Notes under the pieces: generated by a model
Told to the model about the DNA's origin: nothing
The model's input: the letters and a program-made list of their open reading frames with translations, nothing else
Database searches by the model: none
Source: Bacteroidaceae bacterium
GTDB lineage: Bacteria > Bacteroidota > Bacteroidia > Bacteroidales > Bacteroidaceae
Length of the DNA: 64,000 bases
Assembly (NCBI GenBank): GCA_017470425.1
Contig: JAFUYT010000032.1
Coordinates: forward strand, 86,088 to 150,087
Direction: 5' to 3'
Position numbers and translations under genes: made by a program
Part shown: positions 9,811-20,786 of the stretch, piece by piece
Numbering within the stretch: the stretch's first letter is position 1
Layout: every line of letters begins with the position of its first letter

Positions 9811-11742
9811 TTATTTATTGCCTTCTGCGGAGGTGACGTGGCGGTTGCTGTTGTCGTTGAGGACTGCCAAGACGATGTCGGAGACCATCTGCTTCAGCTC
9901 TTCGATGAAGGTTTTGGCATCGTATTCATGACGCTCAATCTGTCGGAGCTTCTTCTCCCATAGTCCCGTGAGTTCTGCGCTCTTCAGGAGCTCTTCATGG
10001 ATGAGGCTGATGAGCTCGATGCCGGTGGGGGTGGGCGCGATGCTCTTGCCCTTGCGACGGATGTAGTCGCGCTTGAAGAGCGTCTCGATAATGGCAGCTC
10101 GTGTGGAGGGCCGTCCGATGCCGTTCTCCTTGAGGGCATCACGCAGCTCATCGTTCTCTACCAGCTTACCGGCCGTTTCCATTGCACGCAGGAGGGTTGC
10201 CTCGGTATAGGGCTTGGGCGGTGTGGTCTGCTTCTCGGCCAGGTTGGGCTCGTGGGGACCACTCTCACCTTTCTTGAAGGCGGGGAGGGAGCGCTCGACG
10301 GAGTCAGGGCTCTCAGGGTTGTCGTCTGCTTGACCCTCGGGTGACTCCGAGGGCACTGTGGCCGTGGAGGGGGAGGGAGTGGCGGGCTTCTTTTTCTCCC
10401 AGAGGATGTGCCAGGCGGGGTCGGTAATGCGCTTGCCGGTGGCTTTGAAAGGGATGACATCGTCGAAGGTGCCAGCCTTCAGACCCTCGCTGCGTACCTC
10501 TCCCAGTACGGTCGTCTGTTCAAACTTACATTCGGGGTAGAAGACACCGATGAAGCGGCGGGCAATGAGGTCATAGACGTGCTTCTCAAAGTTCGTGAGG
10601 CCGACGGAGGTGACGGGCACGGGCGTCGGGATGATGGCATGGTGGTCGGTGACCTTGGAGTTGTCGAAGACCTTCTTGCTCTTGGGCAGGGGCTTACCTG
10701 AGGCTGTGAGCGGTTGTATGAAGCCTGCATAGGGCGTCATGGCTGCCAGAATCTGCGGGCATTTCGGATAGACATCATCGGGCAGGAAGGTGGTATCGAC
10801 ACGTGGGTAGGTGGCCACTTTCTTCTCGTAGAGGCTCTGGATGAGTTGTAAGGTCTGCTCGGCACTGTAGCCGAAGCGCTTGTTGCACTCCACCTGTAGC
10901 GAGGTGAGGTCGAAGAGGCGCGGTGGCGCTTCCTTGCCAGCTTTCTTTTCTACGCTGGTGACGGTGAAGGGTAGTTCGCGGATGGCGTCGAGGGCCTTCT
11001 GTCCTTCCTCTTGGCTCTTGAAGCCGCGGTCGCCCTCTTCCATCACCGCGGAGAACACGGTGTCGCGGTACTTCGTTGTCAGCACCCAGTAGGTCTCAGG
11101 CTTGAAGTTGTCGATCTCGTGCTGGCGGTTGACGATGAGGGCAAGGGTGGGCGTCTGCACACGTCCGATGCTGAGGACCTGCCGATTCCGCCCGTTCTGT
11201 CCGTATTTCAGGGTGTAGAGACGCGTGGCATTCATGCCGAGTGTCCAGTCGCCGATGGCGCGACAGAGTCCTGCCTCATACAGGCTTTGGTATTCGCGCT
11301 GGTCCTTCAGCGTCTGGAAGCCTTCGCGGATGGCCTCCTCCGTCAATGAAGAAATCCACAGGCGTTGCACGGGGCACTTGGCTCCCGCCTTCTGCATGAC
11401 CCATCGTTGGATGAGCTCACCCTCTTGTCCGGCATCGCCGCAGTTGATGATGCTGTCAGCCGCTTGCATCAATTGCTCAATGGTGGCAAACTGCTTCTCG
11501 ATCCCTTTGTCTTCCTTCAGCTTGATGCCGAAGCGTGGGGGAATCATGGGAAGCTGCGCGAGGCTCCATTGTTTCCACAGGGGCGAATACTCATGCGGTT
11601 CCTTCAGCTCGCAGAGATGTCCGAAGGTCCACGTCACCTGATAGCCGTTACCCTCCATGAAGCCGCCCCGCTCATGCGTAGCCCCAAGGACCTTGGCGAT
11701 GTCGCGGGCAACGGATGGTTTTTCCGCTATGCAAACAACCAT
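9811..11742 (-). CDS. topB: DNA topoisomerase III
   Basis: A 643-residue type IA topoisomerase that passes single strands to decatenate and relax DNA. The toprim start MVVCIAEKPSVARDIAKVLG, the acidic toprim motif GDAGQEGELI (about 100-109), the active-site tyrosine in ATYPRVDTTF and the conserved GIGRPSTRAAIIETL are all visible. There is no zinc-finger tail, as is usual for TopB. About 50 residues (449-498, including SPSTATVPSESPEGQAD) form a low-complexity insert, partly encoded by a family B palindrome at 10334-10354, between the DNA-binding strands and the final catalytic helix region. It lies between the BNR protein (27 nt upstream) and the PorE-like gene (62 nt downstream) on the same strand. 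Confidence 0.93.
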   Translation of the reverse strand: MVVCIAEKPSVARDIAKVLGATHERGGFMEGNGYQVTWTFGHLCELKEPHEYSPLWKQWSLAQLPMIPPRFGIKLKEDKGIEKQFATIEQLMQAADSIINCGDAGQEGELIQRWVMQKAGAKCPVQRLWISSLTEEAIREGFQTLKDQREYQSLYEAGLCRAIGDWTLGMNATRLYTLKYGQNGRNRQVLSIGRVQTPTLALIVNRQHEIDNFKPETYWVLTTKYRDTVFSAVMEEGDRGFKSQEEGQKALDAIRELPFTVTSVEKKAGKEAPPRLFDLTSLQVECNKRFGYSAEQTLQLIQSLYEKKVATYPRVDTTFLPDDVYPKCPQILAAMTPYAGFIQPLTASGKPLPKSKKVFDNSKVTDHHAIIPTPVPVTSVGLTNFEKHVYDLIARRFIGVFYPECKFEQTTVLGEVRSEGLKAGTFDDVIPFKATGKRITDPAWHILWEKKKPATPSPSTATVPSESPEGQADDNPESPDSVERSLPAFKKGESGPHEPNLAEKQTTPPKPYTEATLLRAMETAGKLVENDELRDALKENGIGRPSTRAAIIETLFKRDYIRRKGKSIAPTPTGIELISLIHEELLKSAELTGLWEKKLRQIERHEYDAKTFIEELKQMVSDIVLAVLNDNSNRHVTSAEGNK

Positions 11743-11769
11743 AGATTGATTGTACGATTTGACAATTTA

Positions 11770-14700
11770 CTATTTGACGATTTTTCGAGTGCCATGTATA
11801 TAGATTCCTTTCTGTGTGGAAGCTGAATGTATTTGCCGGCCGCTCAGGTCATACCAATTCCCGTCGTCCTTTGGCGAGAGTGTGAGGCTTTTGATGCGCA
11901 CCGACTCATCTTTGGTAAGCACGAAATTATCGAAGCCGCAGATGAACTCATTGGCTTTATGGTCGGACTTAGCTCCGATGGCGATGGGGGTGGTGCCGTC
12001 GGCCTCGAAGTCGATGGTGACGGTTTGCCATTGGTTGGTGGCTGACACGGTGCGTGTGGCGCCTCCGACGTAGATGGACGCTGTGTTGTTGGCAGAATTG
12101 TCGGTGGCGAAGATGTTGGCGGTGAGCTGGTACTTACCTTCCTCCAGTTTCACCTCTTGATAGAAGTTGAGGATGCTGGCTCCCCAGCGCTGGCGGATCC
12201 AGAGGGTGTGCTCTCCACCATTGCTGTTCTGTGGCTTGGAGGCGAAGAAACTGCTATACTGCTTGTCAGCAGCGGCGAAAGCGTTGAAGTCGTTGGCATC
12301 ACGTGGCGCATAGTCCACCGTCCATCCCTCGGGCACATAAATGGCGCGGTCGTTGGTGACGCCGCTGCCGCTCAGGACGTTGTAGGCGCCCTCAAAGTCG
12401 CCATTGACGAAGGTGGTGGGGTATTCTTTTTCCTCGTAGGGGATATCCTGCAACTCGCAGATCTCCTTCTGCGTGAGGCAGATGTCGTAGAAACGGAAGC
12501 CGTCGATGGTGCCGCAGAAATCCTGGTTATCTGCTGCATAGGAACCATCCCACCACTGTGTGCGACCGATGTAGTTGCGCGTGTCGGTCGCCACCTCTGC
12601 CAGCTGGTAGCCTTCTGCCTGATTGGCAGTGCCGCTGACATCTTCTATACCATTAATATATATAATGGTCTTGCGCGAGGCGGCATCGTAGGTGACGGCG
12701 AGTTTATAGTCCTTGCCAGCTTCGAGCTTGGTGGTGCTGTTGATCATCGTGGTCGTTCCGCCATTGTATTTCACGCCTGCAGAGAGGGCGTCGGCGCGCA
12801 GGAAGAGGCTGTTGCCGCTACCGCTGCCGAAGTCGTAGAGGCGCGGCTGCTTGGTCATCGTTTTGACGTTGGCGGTGAGCAGGACGGTGTAGGAGCGCAG
12901 GCCGCTGAGCATACCTTCGGGTGCGAGACCATATTTGTTGGTAGAGAAGCCGGCAGCTGTGTTCTTGGTCATATCAAGCGCCTCGGGTAGCTCATAGCGC
13001 AGGTTCTGTGTGATGTCGCGGGCTAAGGCTTTCACCTCGAAGGTGCGGAAATCGTCGCCGATGGTAGCCGTGAGGGTGACAGGCGTGTCTTTGGTTGTGG
13101 CAAAGAGTACGCCGTTATTGCTCATTACTTGTTCGTTGCTGCTCGTCCAGGTGATGTTGAGGCCCAGCTTGGAGGCGGGCAGTACGAGGTCGGTGCGTGT
13201 CTCAGCGGGGAGGTCCAGCATCAGCAGGGCGTTCTTGGCTGCTTCGCGGTCGAGCTGCTCCTGCATATTCTTAACGAACGTCTGCACGGTGATGGGTGAG
13301 GCGCAGGCGTAGTAGTCATTCTGCATCAACAACGTGTGGGGGTAGTCGTCGCCAAAAGCCTCAGCCGTGCCGCCTTCCAGAGTCGTTGTCTCTATCACCT
13401 GATCTACGAGACCATTGCGGTAGGTGGTCAGCACCTTGCCGTCGTATGTCAGCGAGAGAACCCAGGTGGTGACCTTCGTCGGGTGGTTGTCGCCGCTGGT
13501 GCCTGTGGAGTTGGTGGCCCAGTCATCGGAGGTCAGCAGGCGGTTCTGGCTGCGATAACTCTGCTCGCCAATGGTAACAACCGGATAGTTGTCGGCATTG
13601 ATGGTATAAGTCATATTGCCCAGAGTGAAGAGCTTGCTGTCAGCATACTTCGCGGTGTTCATGGCGAAGGCCAGGTTGAGCGTCTTGTTCACGGCAAGGC
13701 ACCAGCAGTCGGTACGATCCATGGAATCATCCTCAGGCGTCATATCCTCTTCCCACGCATAATCCACCCGGATGTCCGTGGGGTAGCCCTTCGGGTAGCT
13801 CTTCTGCACCATCCAATAATAATAGTCGCCATTCATCCAGGCCATGCGCATGGGCGAGTTTCCGGAACCGGGGATGATGAAAGGGCGGACGTTGTTCTTG
13901 GCGGAGTTGCGGGTGATCTGCTCGCTGCCAGCCACCTTGCCTTCGTCGTCGATGGTGTATTTCCATATTTCATAGACGCCGTCCTTGTTGTAGGCCCCGT
14001 CCTTGGTGGGGATGGAGAGATAGAGGTCGTTGATATGTTCGGGATCCACGGCCATGCCGCCGCTGTAGCAGCGCTCGGTGGAGTTCCAGTTCTGGTGGAA
14101 GGCGTGTCCGGCATACTGCACCCACGTGCGGCGCCACTCACTGCCCGTCCATCGAGCATACCAATAAACATGTGTCGTCTTGGCATCATCGATATGAGGA
14201 TAGGCGATAACGGGATTCTCGTCCTTGTCTAAGGTGATCTGCCACACCCAGTTGCGGATGTTCGCCGAGTTATCCACCACGGCGGCGGGGTGGGCGGTAG
14301 CATAGCTACTCTGCTTGTTGACGTTATGCACGCCGTTAGCGATGATGGAGAGCTGGTTGCCCTTCAGGTCACGCAGGATGGGGCCATTGCCCTTGTTGAT
14401 GTCGATGACGTTGAAGTAGAGCCAGTTGGGCTGCTCGTTGTCGGGGTGACCGGTGGTGTAGCTGAGGTAGATCTTATCCTTGCCGTTGCTCTGGTACTTG
14501 GCGTAGGGGCGTGCGCCGGTGCTCTGCACGATCTGCTTGGGGCCGAAGTCGAACTTACAGTTGTCGCTGGCATCAGGCATCGTCAGGCGGGCAATCGTCG
14601 GATGCCAGTTGATGCCGCGCCAGCAGAGATAGATGTGGTTGGGGTCATCGCTCAGGATGAAGGGCGATGGGTAGGTTGTGTTATTTTCTGTTGCCAGATA

Positions 14701-15111
14701 TTTCTCCTCGCCAAGCGCAGTGATGTCACCGGGTTTCTGCGAGATGCGGTACCAGATCTTGGCCTCGTCGGTGTGGCGGGTGTAGAAAATCATCACGCGT
14801 TCGTCGGGCAGCACCACAAAGGTCGGGTTGTTGTGGTCGTCGGGCTGGAAGTAGCTGCGGATGAGCACGTCGGTCTTGCGCTTGGCTATCCAGTCGTACT
14901 GCGTAGCCTTCACGTTGCCGTGGACATCAATATAACCGAGGTAGGTGGCGTTGATGTTGCCTGCCTCATTCTCATAGTGCAGTGCGCGCGGGTCAGCGAA
15001 CCAACACCAGGCTCCTTCTTCGGCGACAACAGTTCCGCTGTAACTCTCTTGTGCAGCTGCCGACATGGTGGCAGTGATTGCCATGCAAAGTGCAAAAAAT
15101 AACCTTTTCAT
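11770..15111 (-). CDS. Secreted BNR/LamG multidomain protein with type IX secretion tail
   Basis: A 1113-residue exported protein. MKRLFFALCMAITATMSAAAQ is a signal peptide and fixes the start at 15111 rather than at an upstream in-frame codon. Residues about 30-500 form a BNR_4-type beta-propeller domain, a fold used by polysaccharide lyases and sialidase-like proteins (AWCWFADPRALHYEN, TTYPSPFILSDDPNHIY). Then come a bacterial Ig-like region (ITWTSSNEQVMSNNGVLFAT), a LamG/concanavalin domain (YIGRTQWWDGSYAADNQDF, GTIDGFRFYD), a jelly-roll carbohydrate-binding-like module, and the end WYDLSGRQIHS..KGIYIHGTRKIVK, typical of Prevotella type IX secretion signals. It is probably a cell-surface or secreted glycan-active protein; its substrate cannot be read from the sequence. 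Confidence 0.8.
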   Translation of the reverse strand: MKRLFFALCMAITATMSAAAQESYSGTVVAEEGAWCWFADPRALHYENEAGNINATYLGYIDVHGNVKATQYDWIAKRKTDVLIRSYFQPDDHNNPTFVVLPDERVMIFYTRHTDEAKIWYRISQKPGDITALGEEKYLATENNTTYPSPFILSDDPNHIYLCWRGINWHPTIARLTMPDASDNCKFDFGPKQIVQSTGARPYAKYQSNGKDKIYLSYTTGHPDNEQPNWLYFNVIDINKGNGPILRDLKGNQLSIIANGVHNVNKQSSYATAHPAAVVDNSANIRNWVWQITLDKDENPVIAYPHIDDAKTTHVYWYARWTGSEWRRTWVQYAGHAFHQNWNSTERCYSGGMAVDPEHINDLYLSIPTKDGAYNKDGVYEIWKYTIDDEGKVAGSEQITRNSAKNNVRPFIIPGSGNSPMRMAWMNGDYYYWMVQKSYPKGYPTDIRVDYAWEEDMTPEDDSMDRTDCWCLAVNKTLNLAFAMNTAKYADSKLFTLGNMTYTINADNYPVVTIGEQSYRSQNRLLTSDDWATNSTGTSGDNHPTKVTTWVLSLTYDGKVLTTYRNGLVDQVIETTTLEGGTAEAFGDDYPHTLLMQNDYYACASPITVQTFVKNMQEQLDREAAKNALLMLDLPAETRTDLVLPASKLGLNITWTSSNEQVMSNNGVLFATTKDTPVTLTATIGDDFRTFEVKALARDITQNLRYELPEALDMTKNTAAGFSTNKYGLAPEGMLSGLRSYTVLLTANVKTMTKQPRLYDFGSGSGNSLFLRADALSAGVKYNGGTTTMINSTTKLEAGKDYKLAVTYDAASRKTIIYINGIEDVSGTANQAEGYQLAEVATDTRNYIGRTQWWDGSYAADNQDFCGTIDGFRFYDICLTQKEICELQDIPYEEKEYPTTFVNGDFEGAYNVLSGSGVTNDRAIYVPEGWTVDYAPRDANDFNAFAAADKQYSSFFASKPQNSNGGEHTLWIRQRWGASILNFYQEVKLEEGKYQLTANIFATDNSANNTASIYVGGATRTVSATNQWQTVTIDFEADGTTPIAIGAKSDHKANEFICGFDNFVLTKDESVRIKSLTLSPKDDGNWYDLSGRQIHSASTQKGIYIHGTRKIVK

Positions 15112-15147
15112 CGTTGCGTATATATGTTTGTTTCGTTCAATTGGGGG

Positions 15148-15155
15148 CAAAGGTA
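15148..15155 (-). promoter_or_regulatory. -7 promoter element of the BNR/LamG gene
   Basis: TACCTTTG on the minus strand, 37 nt before the ATG at 15111. No -33 match at the expected distance. Confidence 0.5.
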
Positions 15156-15229
15156 GTAAAAAGTTGAAAGTTGGAGGCTGAAAGCTGAAAGTTTTTGCAT
15201 TTCTATGCGACATTTTATCAAATAATCCT

Positions 15230-15237
15230 TACCTTTG
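15230..15237 (+). promoter_or_regulatory. -7 promoter element of the phosphoesterase gene
   Basis: TACCTTTG ends only 5 nt before the ATG at 15243, so transcription should begin at or next to the start codon. This implies a leaderless or nearly leaderless mRNA. Confidence 0.5.
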
Positions 15238-15242
15238 CCACC

Positions 15243-15746
15243 ATGAAACGCATAGGAATCCTTTCCGACACCCATTCCTATTGGGATGACAAGTATGTAG
15301 ATTATTTCGAGCAGTGCGATGAGATTTGGCATGCCGGTGACATCGGTAGCACAGAGCTGGCCGACCGTCTGGCAGCCTTTCGCCCGCTGCGTGCCGTCGT
15401 CGGCAATTGCGATGGCGGTGACCTGCGCCGTATGTTCCCTAAGCTCCTGCGGTGGAACTGCGAGGGTGCCGATGTGCTGATGACCCATATCGGCGGTTAC
15501 CCCGGGCGTTATGACTGGAGCATCCGTAACCTGCTCTACACCCGCCCTCCCAAGCTTTTCATCTGCGGTCACAGCCATATTCTGAAGGTGCAGTACGACA
15601 AACAACTGGGGCTCCTCCATATTAATCCTGGTGCTGCCGGGCTGCAAGGCTGGCATCAGGTGCGTACGCTCGTGCGTTTCACCGTCGAAGATGCTTCTTT
15701 CCACGACTTGGAGGTCATAGAAATCCCCCGTCAAGAGCCTATATAG
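15243..15746 (+). CDS. YfcE/MJ0936-type metallophosphoesterase
   Basis: A 167-residue calcineurin-like phosphoesterase. The metal ligands are all visible: the DTH motif in GILSDTHSYW (residues 5-14), GDI in HAGDIGS, GNCD (57-60), TH in LMTHIGGYPG, and GHSH (112-115) followed by INPGAAG. This small single-domain type hydrolyses phosphodiesters such as bis-p-nitrophenyl phosphate in vitro; its physiological substrate is unknown. The start at 15243 is chosen because homologues begin MKRIGILSDTH; the upstream in-frame TTG would fall before the promoter element. The gene is transcribed away from the BNR gene and towards mutA. Confidence 0.88.
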   Translation: MKRIGILSDTHSYWDDKYVDYFEQCDEIWHAGDIGSTELADRLAAFRPLRAVVGNCDGGDLRRMFPKLLRWNCEGADVLMTHIGGYPGRYDWSIRNLLYTRPPKLFICGHSHILKVQYDKQLGLLHINPGAAGLQGWHQVRTLVRFTVEDASFHDLEVIEIPRQEPI

Positions 15747-15786
15747 TCGAAAAAAGACCTTTGAGACGCAGTTTTCTGCTTCCAAA

Positions 15787-15818
15787 TTTGGCCGCTCCGC
15801 CAAACTTTGCTACTTTTG
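15787..15818 (+). promoter_or_regulatory. Promoter of the methylmalonyl-CoA mutase operon
   Basis: TTTG (15787-15790) and TACTTTTG (15811-15818) are separated by 20 nt and match the Bacteroidota -33/-7 pair. The predicted leader to the mutA ATG is about 48 nt. Confidence 0.7.
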
Positions 15819-15871
15819 TCCGCTTTTAGGACGAAAATACACCTTATATATTCTATTTTATTTCAAAATTT

Positions 15872-17857
15872 ATGGCAGATAGTAAAGAAAAACTCTTCGC
15901 GGACTTCACCGCCCCGACCCGCCAGGAATGGCGTGACAAGATTGAGGTCGATCTCAAGGGCGCTGACTACGAGAAGAAAATGGTATGGCGAACCAACGAA
16001 GGTTTCTCCATGCAACCCTTCTATCGTAAGGAGGATGTGGACCAGCTGGCCACCGTCAACGCCCTCCCGGGCGAGTTCCCTTACGTAAGAGGCAACAAGA
16101 AGGACAACAACCAGTGGTTTGTCCGTCAGAACATTGAGGAGACCGATGCCAAGGCGGCCAATGCCAAGGCGCTGGACATCCTGAACAAGGGCGTCAACAG
16201 CCTCGGTTTCCATGTGCCTGTCGACCAGTGCAACAAGGAGTATCTGGCCGCCCTGCTCGATGGTATCTATGCCGACTGCGTGGAACTGAACTTCCGTACG
16301 TGTCAGCGTCATTGTGTGGAGCTGGCTGAGGCTCTCGTGGCTTACTTCACCGAGAAGGGCTACGACCTTGCAAAACTGCAGGGCAGCATCAACTACGACC
16401 CCATCTCGAAGATGCTGAAGAAAGGTAAGGACACCACTCCCGCCCTCCAGTTCGCAAAGCCCCTCATCGAAGCACTGGCCCAGTTGCCGCAGTACCGTTG
16501 CATCGCTGTCAACGCCGACCTGCTCAACAACGCCGGTGCTTATGTGTATCAGGAGCTCGGCTACGCCCTCGCTTGGGGCGGCGAGTACCTCGACGAACTC
16601 GTTGAGGCTGGTGTTCCCGCTGAGGAAGCCGCCCGTCGCATCAAGTTCAACTTCGGCATCAGCGGCGTCTATTTCATGGAGATTGCCAAGTTCCGCGCAG
16701 CCCGTATGCTCTGGGCTGAGATCGTGAAGCAATATCTGGCCCCCTATAATCCCCCGGTGGGGGATGAAAAGAGTGGCTGCCAAACGCCCCCCGCCGGGGG
16801 GCCATGGGAGGCTGCCAAGATGCGCGTCAACGCCACCACCAGCTCCTACAACCTCACCCTCTTCGACAGCTATGTCAACATGCTGCGCACGCAGACCGAG
16901 ACCATGTCCGCTGCCATCGCCAATGTCGACTCCATCGTGGTCACGCCCTTCGATGTGCCCTGCGAGCAGCCCACCGAGTTCGCCGAGCGCATCGCCCGCA
17001 ACCAACAGTTGCTGCTGAAGGAAGAGTGCCACTTCGACAAGCTCGTGGACGTCAGCGGCGGCAGCTACTTCGTGGAAGAACTGACCGTGGCCATCGCCCA
17101 GCAGGCTTGGAAGCTGTTCCTCGCTGTGGAGGAAGAAGGTGGTTTCCTCGCTGCCGCCAAGGCCGGCACCATTCAGAAGGCCATCAACGACACCGATGCT
17201 GCCCGCCACGCCAACGTCGGCAAGCGCAAGGAGTTCCTCCTCGGCACCAACCAGTTCCCCAACTTCACCGAGAAGAGCGAAGGCAAGGAGCCCATCAACC
17301 CCTCTCCCTGCTCCCCCCGTGGGGGGGAGGGCTGCAAATGCTCTGGAAACGTAAATAGTAACGAGGCTCTCCCCCCCACGGGGGGAGTTGGAGAGGGGCT
17401 TATCCCCGCCCTGAAGACCAGCCGCCTCGCTTCCGACTTTGAGACCCTGCGCCTCACCACCGAGAAGGCCGCCAAGCAGCCCATCGCTTTCATGCTGACC
17501 ATTGGTAACCTGGCCATGCGCCAGGCTCGTGCCCAGTTCTCCTGCAACTTCCTCGCCGCTGCCGGCTACAAGGTGGTTGATAACCTCGGCTTCCCGACCG
17601 TAGAAGAAGGTGTGCAGGCTGCCGTCAAGGCCGGTGCCGACATCGTGGTGCTCTGCTCCTCCGATGACGAGTATGCCGACTATGGCGTTCCCGCTTTCGA
17701 AGCCCTCAAGGCTGCCGACCCGAAGGCCATCTTCATCATCGCTGGCGCTCCCGCCTGCTCCGAAGACCTCAAGGCCGCCGGCATCGAGAACTTCATCCAC
17801 GTGCGTGTCGACCAGCTCAAGACACTGAAAGAGTTGAATGCTAAACTTGGAATATAG
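15872..17857 (+). CDS. mutA: Methylmalonyl-CoA mutase small subunit
   Basis: The non-catalytic beta subunit of the adenosylcobalamin-dependent mutase that interconverts succinyl-CoA and methylmalonyl-CoA in the propionate/succinate pathway. It has the TIM-barrel half (LNFRTCQRHCVELAEAL, DVSGGSYFVEELTVAIA) and a degenerate B12-binding-like C-terminus (QFSCNFLAAAGYKVVDN) lacking the DxHxxG cobalamin motif, as expected for the small subunit. At 661 residues it is longer than usual because of two in-frame family A insertions: residues about 291-311 (YNPPVGDEKSG..PPAGG; DNA 16744-16805) and 473-511 (PSPCSPRGGEGC..LPPTGGVGEG; DNA 17299-17400). The partner mutB follows after a 509-bp cassette. Confidence 0.93.
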   Translation: MADSKEKLFADFTAPTRQEWRDKIEVDLKGADYEKKMVWRTNEGFSMQPFYRKEDVDQLATVNALPGEFPYVRGNKKDNNQWFVRQNIEETDAKAANAKALDILNKGVNSLGFHVPVDQCNKEYLAALLDGIYADCVELNFRTCQRHCVELAEALVAYFTEKGYDLAKLQGSINYDPISKMLKKGKDTTPALQFAKPLIEALAQLPQYRCIAVNADLLNNAGAYVYQELGYALAWGGEYLDELVEAGVPAEEAARRIKFNFGISGVYFMEIAKFRAARMLWAEIVKQYLAPYNPPVGDEKSGCQTPPAGGPWEAAKMRVNATTSSYNLTLFDSYVNMLRTQTETMSAAIANVDSIVVTPFDVPCEQPTEFAERIARNQQLLLKEECHFDKLVDVSGGSYFVEELTVAIAQQAWKLFLAVEEEGGFLAAAKAGTIQKAINDTDAARHANVGKRKEFLLGTNQFPNFTEKSEGKEPINPSPCSPRGGEGCKCSGNVNSNEALPPTGGVGEGLIPALKTSRLASDFETLRLTTEKAAKQPIAFMLTIGNLAMRQARAQFSCNFLAAAGYKVVDNLGFPTVEEGVQAAVKAGADIVVLCSSDDEYADYGVPAFEALKAADPKAIFIIAGAPACSEDLKAAGIENFIHVRVDQLKTLKELNAKLGI

Positions 17858-17858
17858 C

Positions 17859-18367
17859 AGCCTCACCCCCAACCCCTCTCCCAAAGAGAGGGGAGTAGAT
17901 ACTTTCAGATAATGGCTTACCATTATGAAACAGCGGCTCCTGACAGGTATGATTTGTTGAAGCAATTCGCGAAGGTTAACCGTAGGGAAATGACAGAAAG
18001 TGAGGCTATTCTTTGGAATACACTCCGAAAACTGCAATGTGGCTATCATTTTAGGCGTCAACACCCAATAGGTGACTATATAGCGGATTTCATCTGTATC
18101 AAGAAGAATCTCGTGATAGAAGTCGATGGTGAGTACCACAACGAGCCAGCCCAACAGCAGGATGATCAGTTCCGGACCGAAAGTATCAACGCAAGAGGTT
18201 ATTCAGTCATTCGTTTTACCAACGATGAAATTCAAACAGACCTACCCAAGGTTATAGAAACCATAAAGAAGTATTTGTTTAACGAATAAAATGCAAACCC
18301 CGTCCTCTTTCCTATAGAATAAGGTATATACGCCCCTCTCCTTGGGAGAGGGGACGGGGGTGAGGCT
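17859..18367 (+). mobile_element. DUF559 cassette with about 35-bp terminal inverted repeats
   Basis: The unit starts 1 nt after the mutA stop and ends 1 nt before the mutB ATG. Its left end (17859-17895, AGCCTCACCCCC..) and right end (18333-18367, ..GGGGGTGAGGCT) are imperfect inverted copies of each other, and each contains its own smaller palindrome (CCCCTCTCCC..GAGAGGGG). Between them lies a single 125-codon gene. The end sequences belong to the same family A repeats scattered through this window. The structure is directly seen; mobility is inferred. Confidence 0.65.
17912..18289 (+). CDS. DUF559 (Vsr/restriction-endonuclease-like) protein
   Basis: A 125-residue DUF559 protein, a branch of the PD-(D/E)XK/Vsr-like nuclease superfamily. 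The family pattern is clear: MTESEAILWNTLR (residues 27-39), FRRQHPIGDYIADFIC (50-65), LVIEVDGEYH (70-79) and GYSVIRFTNDEI (95-106). The D of IADF and the E-D of IEVDG are the presumed catalytic acids. Most members have no known function. It starts about 17 nt after the left inverted repeat and has no promoter of its own that I can see. It is clearly more AT-rich than mutA and mutB. Placement within a repeat-bounded unit suggests that it travels with, or acts on, the repeats. Confidence 0.85.
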   Translation: MAYHYETAAPDRYDLLKQFAKVNRREMTESEAILWNTLRKLQCGYHFRRQHPIGDYIADFICIKKNLVIEVDGEYHNEPAQQQDDQFRTESINARGYSVIRFTNDEIQTDLPKVIETIKKYLFNE

Positions 18368-18368
18368 T

Positions 18369-20534
<2,166 letters not shown>

Positions 20535-20596
20535 TCCACCTTCCGCCATTACGTTTTCCGTAATTATCCATTTTGAAATCGTGCGGAAATCCCTAT

Positions 20597-20650
20597 GCGC
20601 CCTACGCAGATATAACCGTTCTGCGTAGGGCGCGTTTCGTTTTGATACAT
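20597..20650 (+). terminator. Rho-independent terminator after mutB
   Basis: A perfect 13-bp stem (GCGCCCTACGCAG, 20597-20609, with its complement at 20621-20633) with an 11-nt loop is followed by a T-rich tail GTTTCGTTTTG. It closes the mutase operon 63 nt after the mutB stop. Confidence 0.85.
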
Positions 20651-20667
20651 TTTTTAGCTCGGTTTTC

Positions 20668-20698
20668 TTTGCCTTTTTACAGAAAAGCCTTACCTTTG
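20668..20698 (+). promoter_or_regulatory. Promoter of the fumarate hydratase gene
   Basis: TTTG (20668-20671) and TACCTTTG (20691-20698) are spaced exactly 19 nt. The leader to the ATG at 20787 is about 85 nt. Confidence 0.75.
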
Positions 20699-20786
20699 TC
20701 GCGATTCTTGGAAGATCACGGCAATCGCTGCGCTTTCAATGGTCTTTGCTACCCGCTACGTGCCAACTCTAAATTTTCAACACAAT

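Noticed and set aside
18342-18368. N-terminal extension of MutB (MGEGTGVRL)
   Set aside because: It is encoded by the right inverted repeat of the DUF559 cassette and is not part of the conserved protein; the ATG at 18369 fits homologues.
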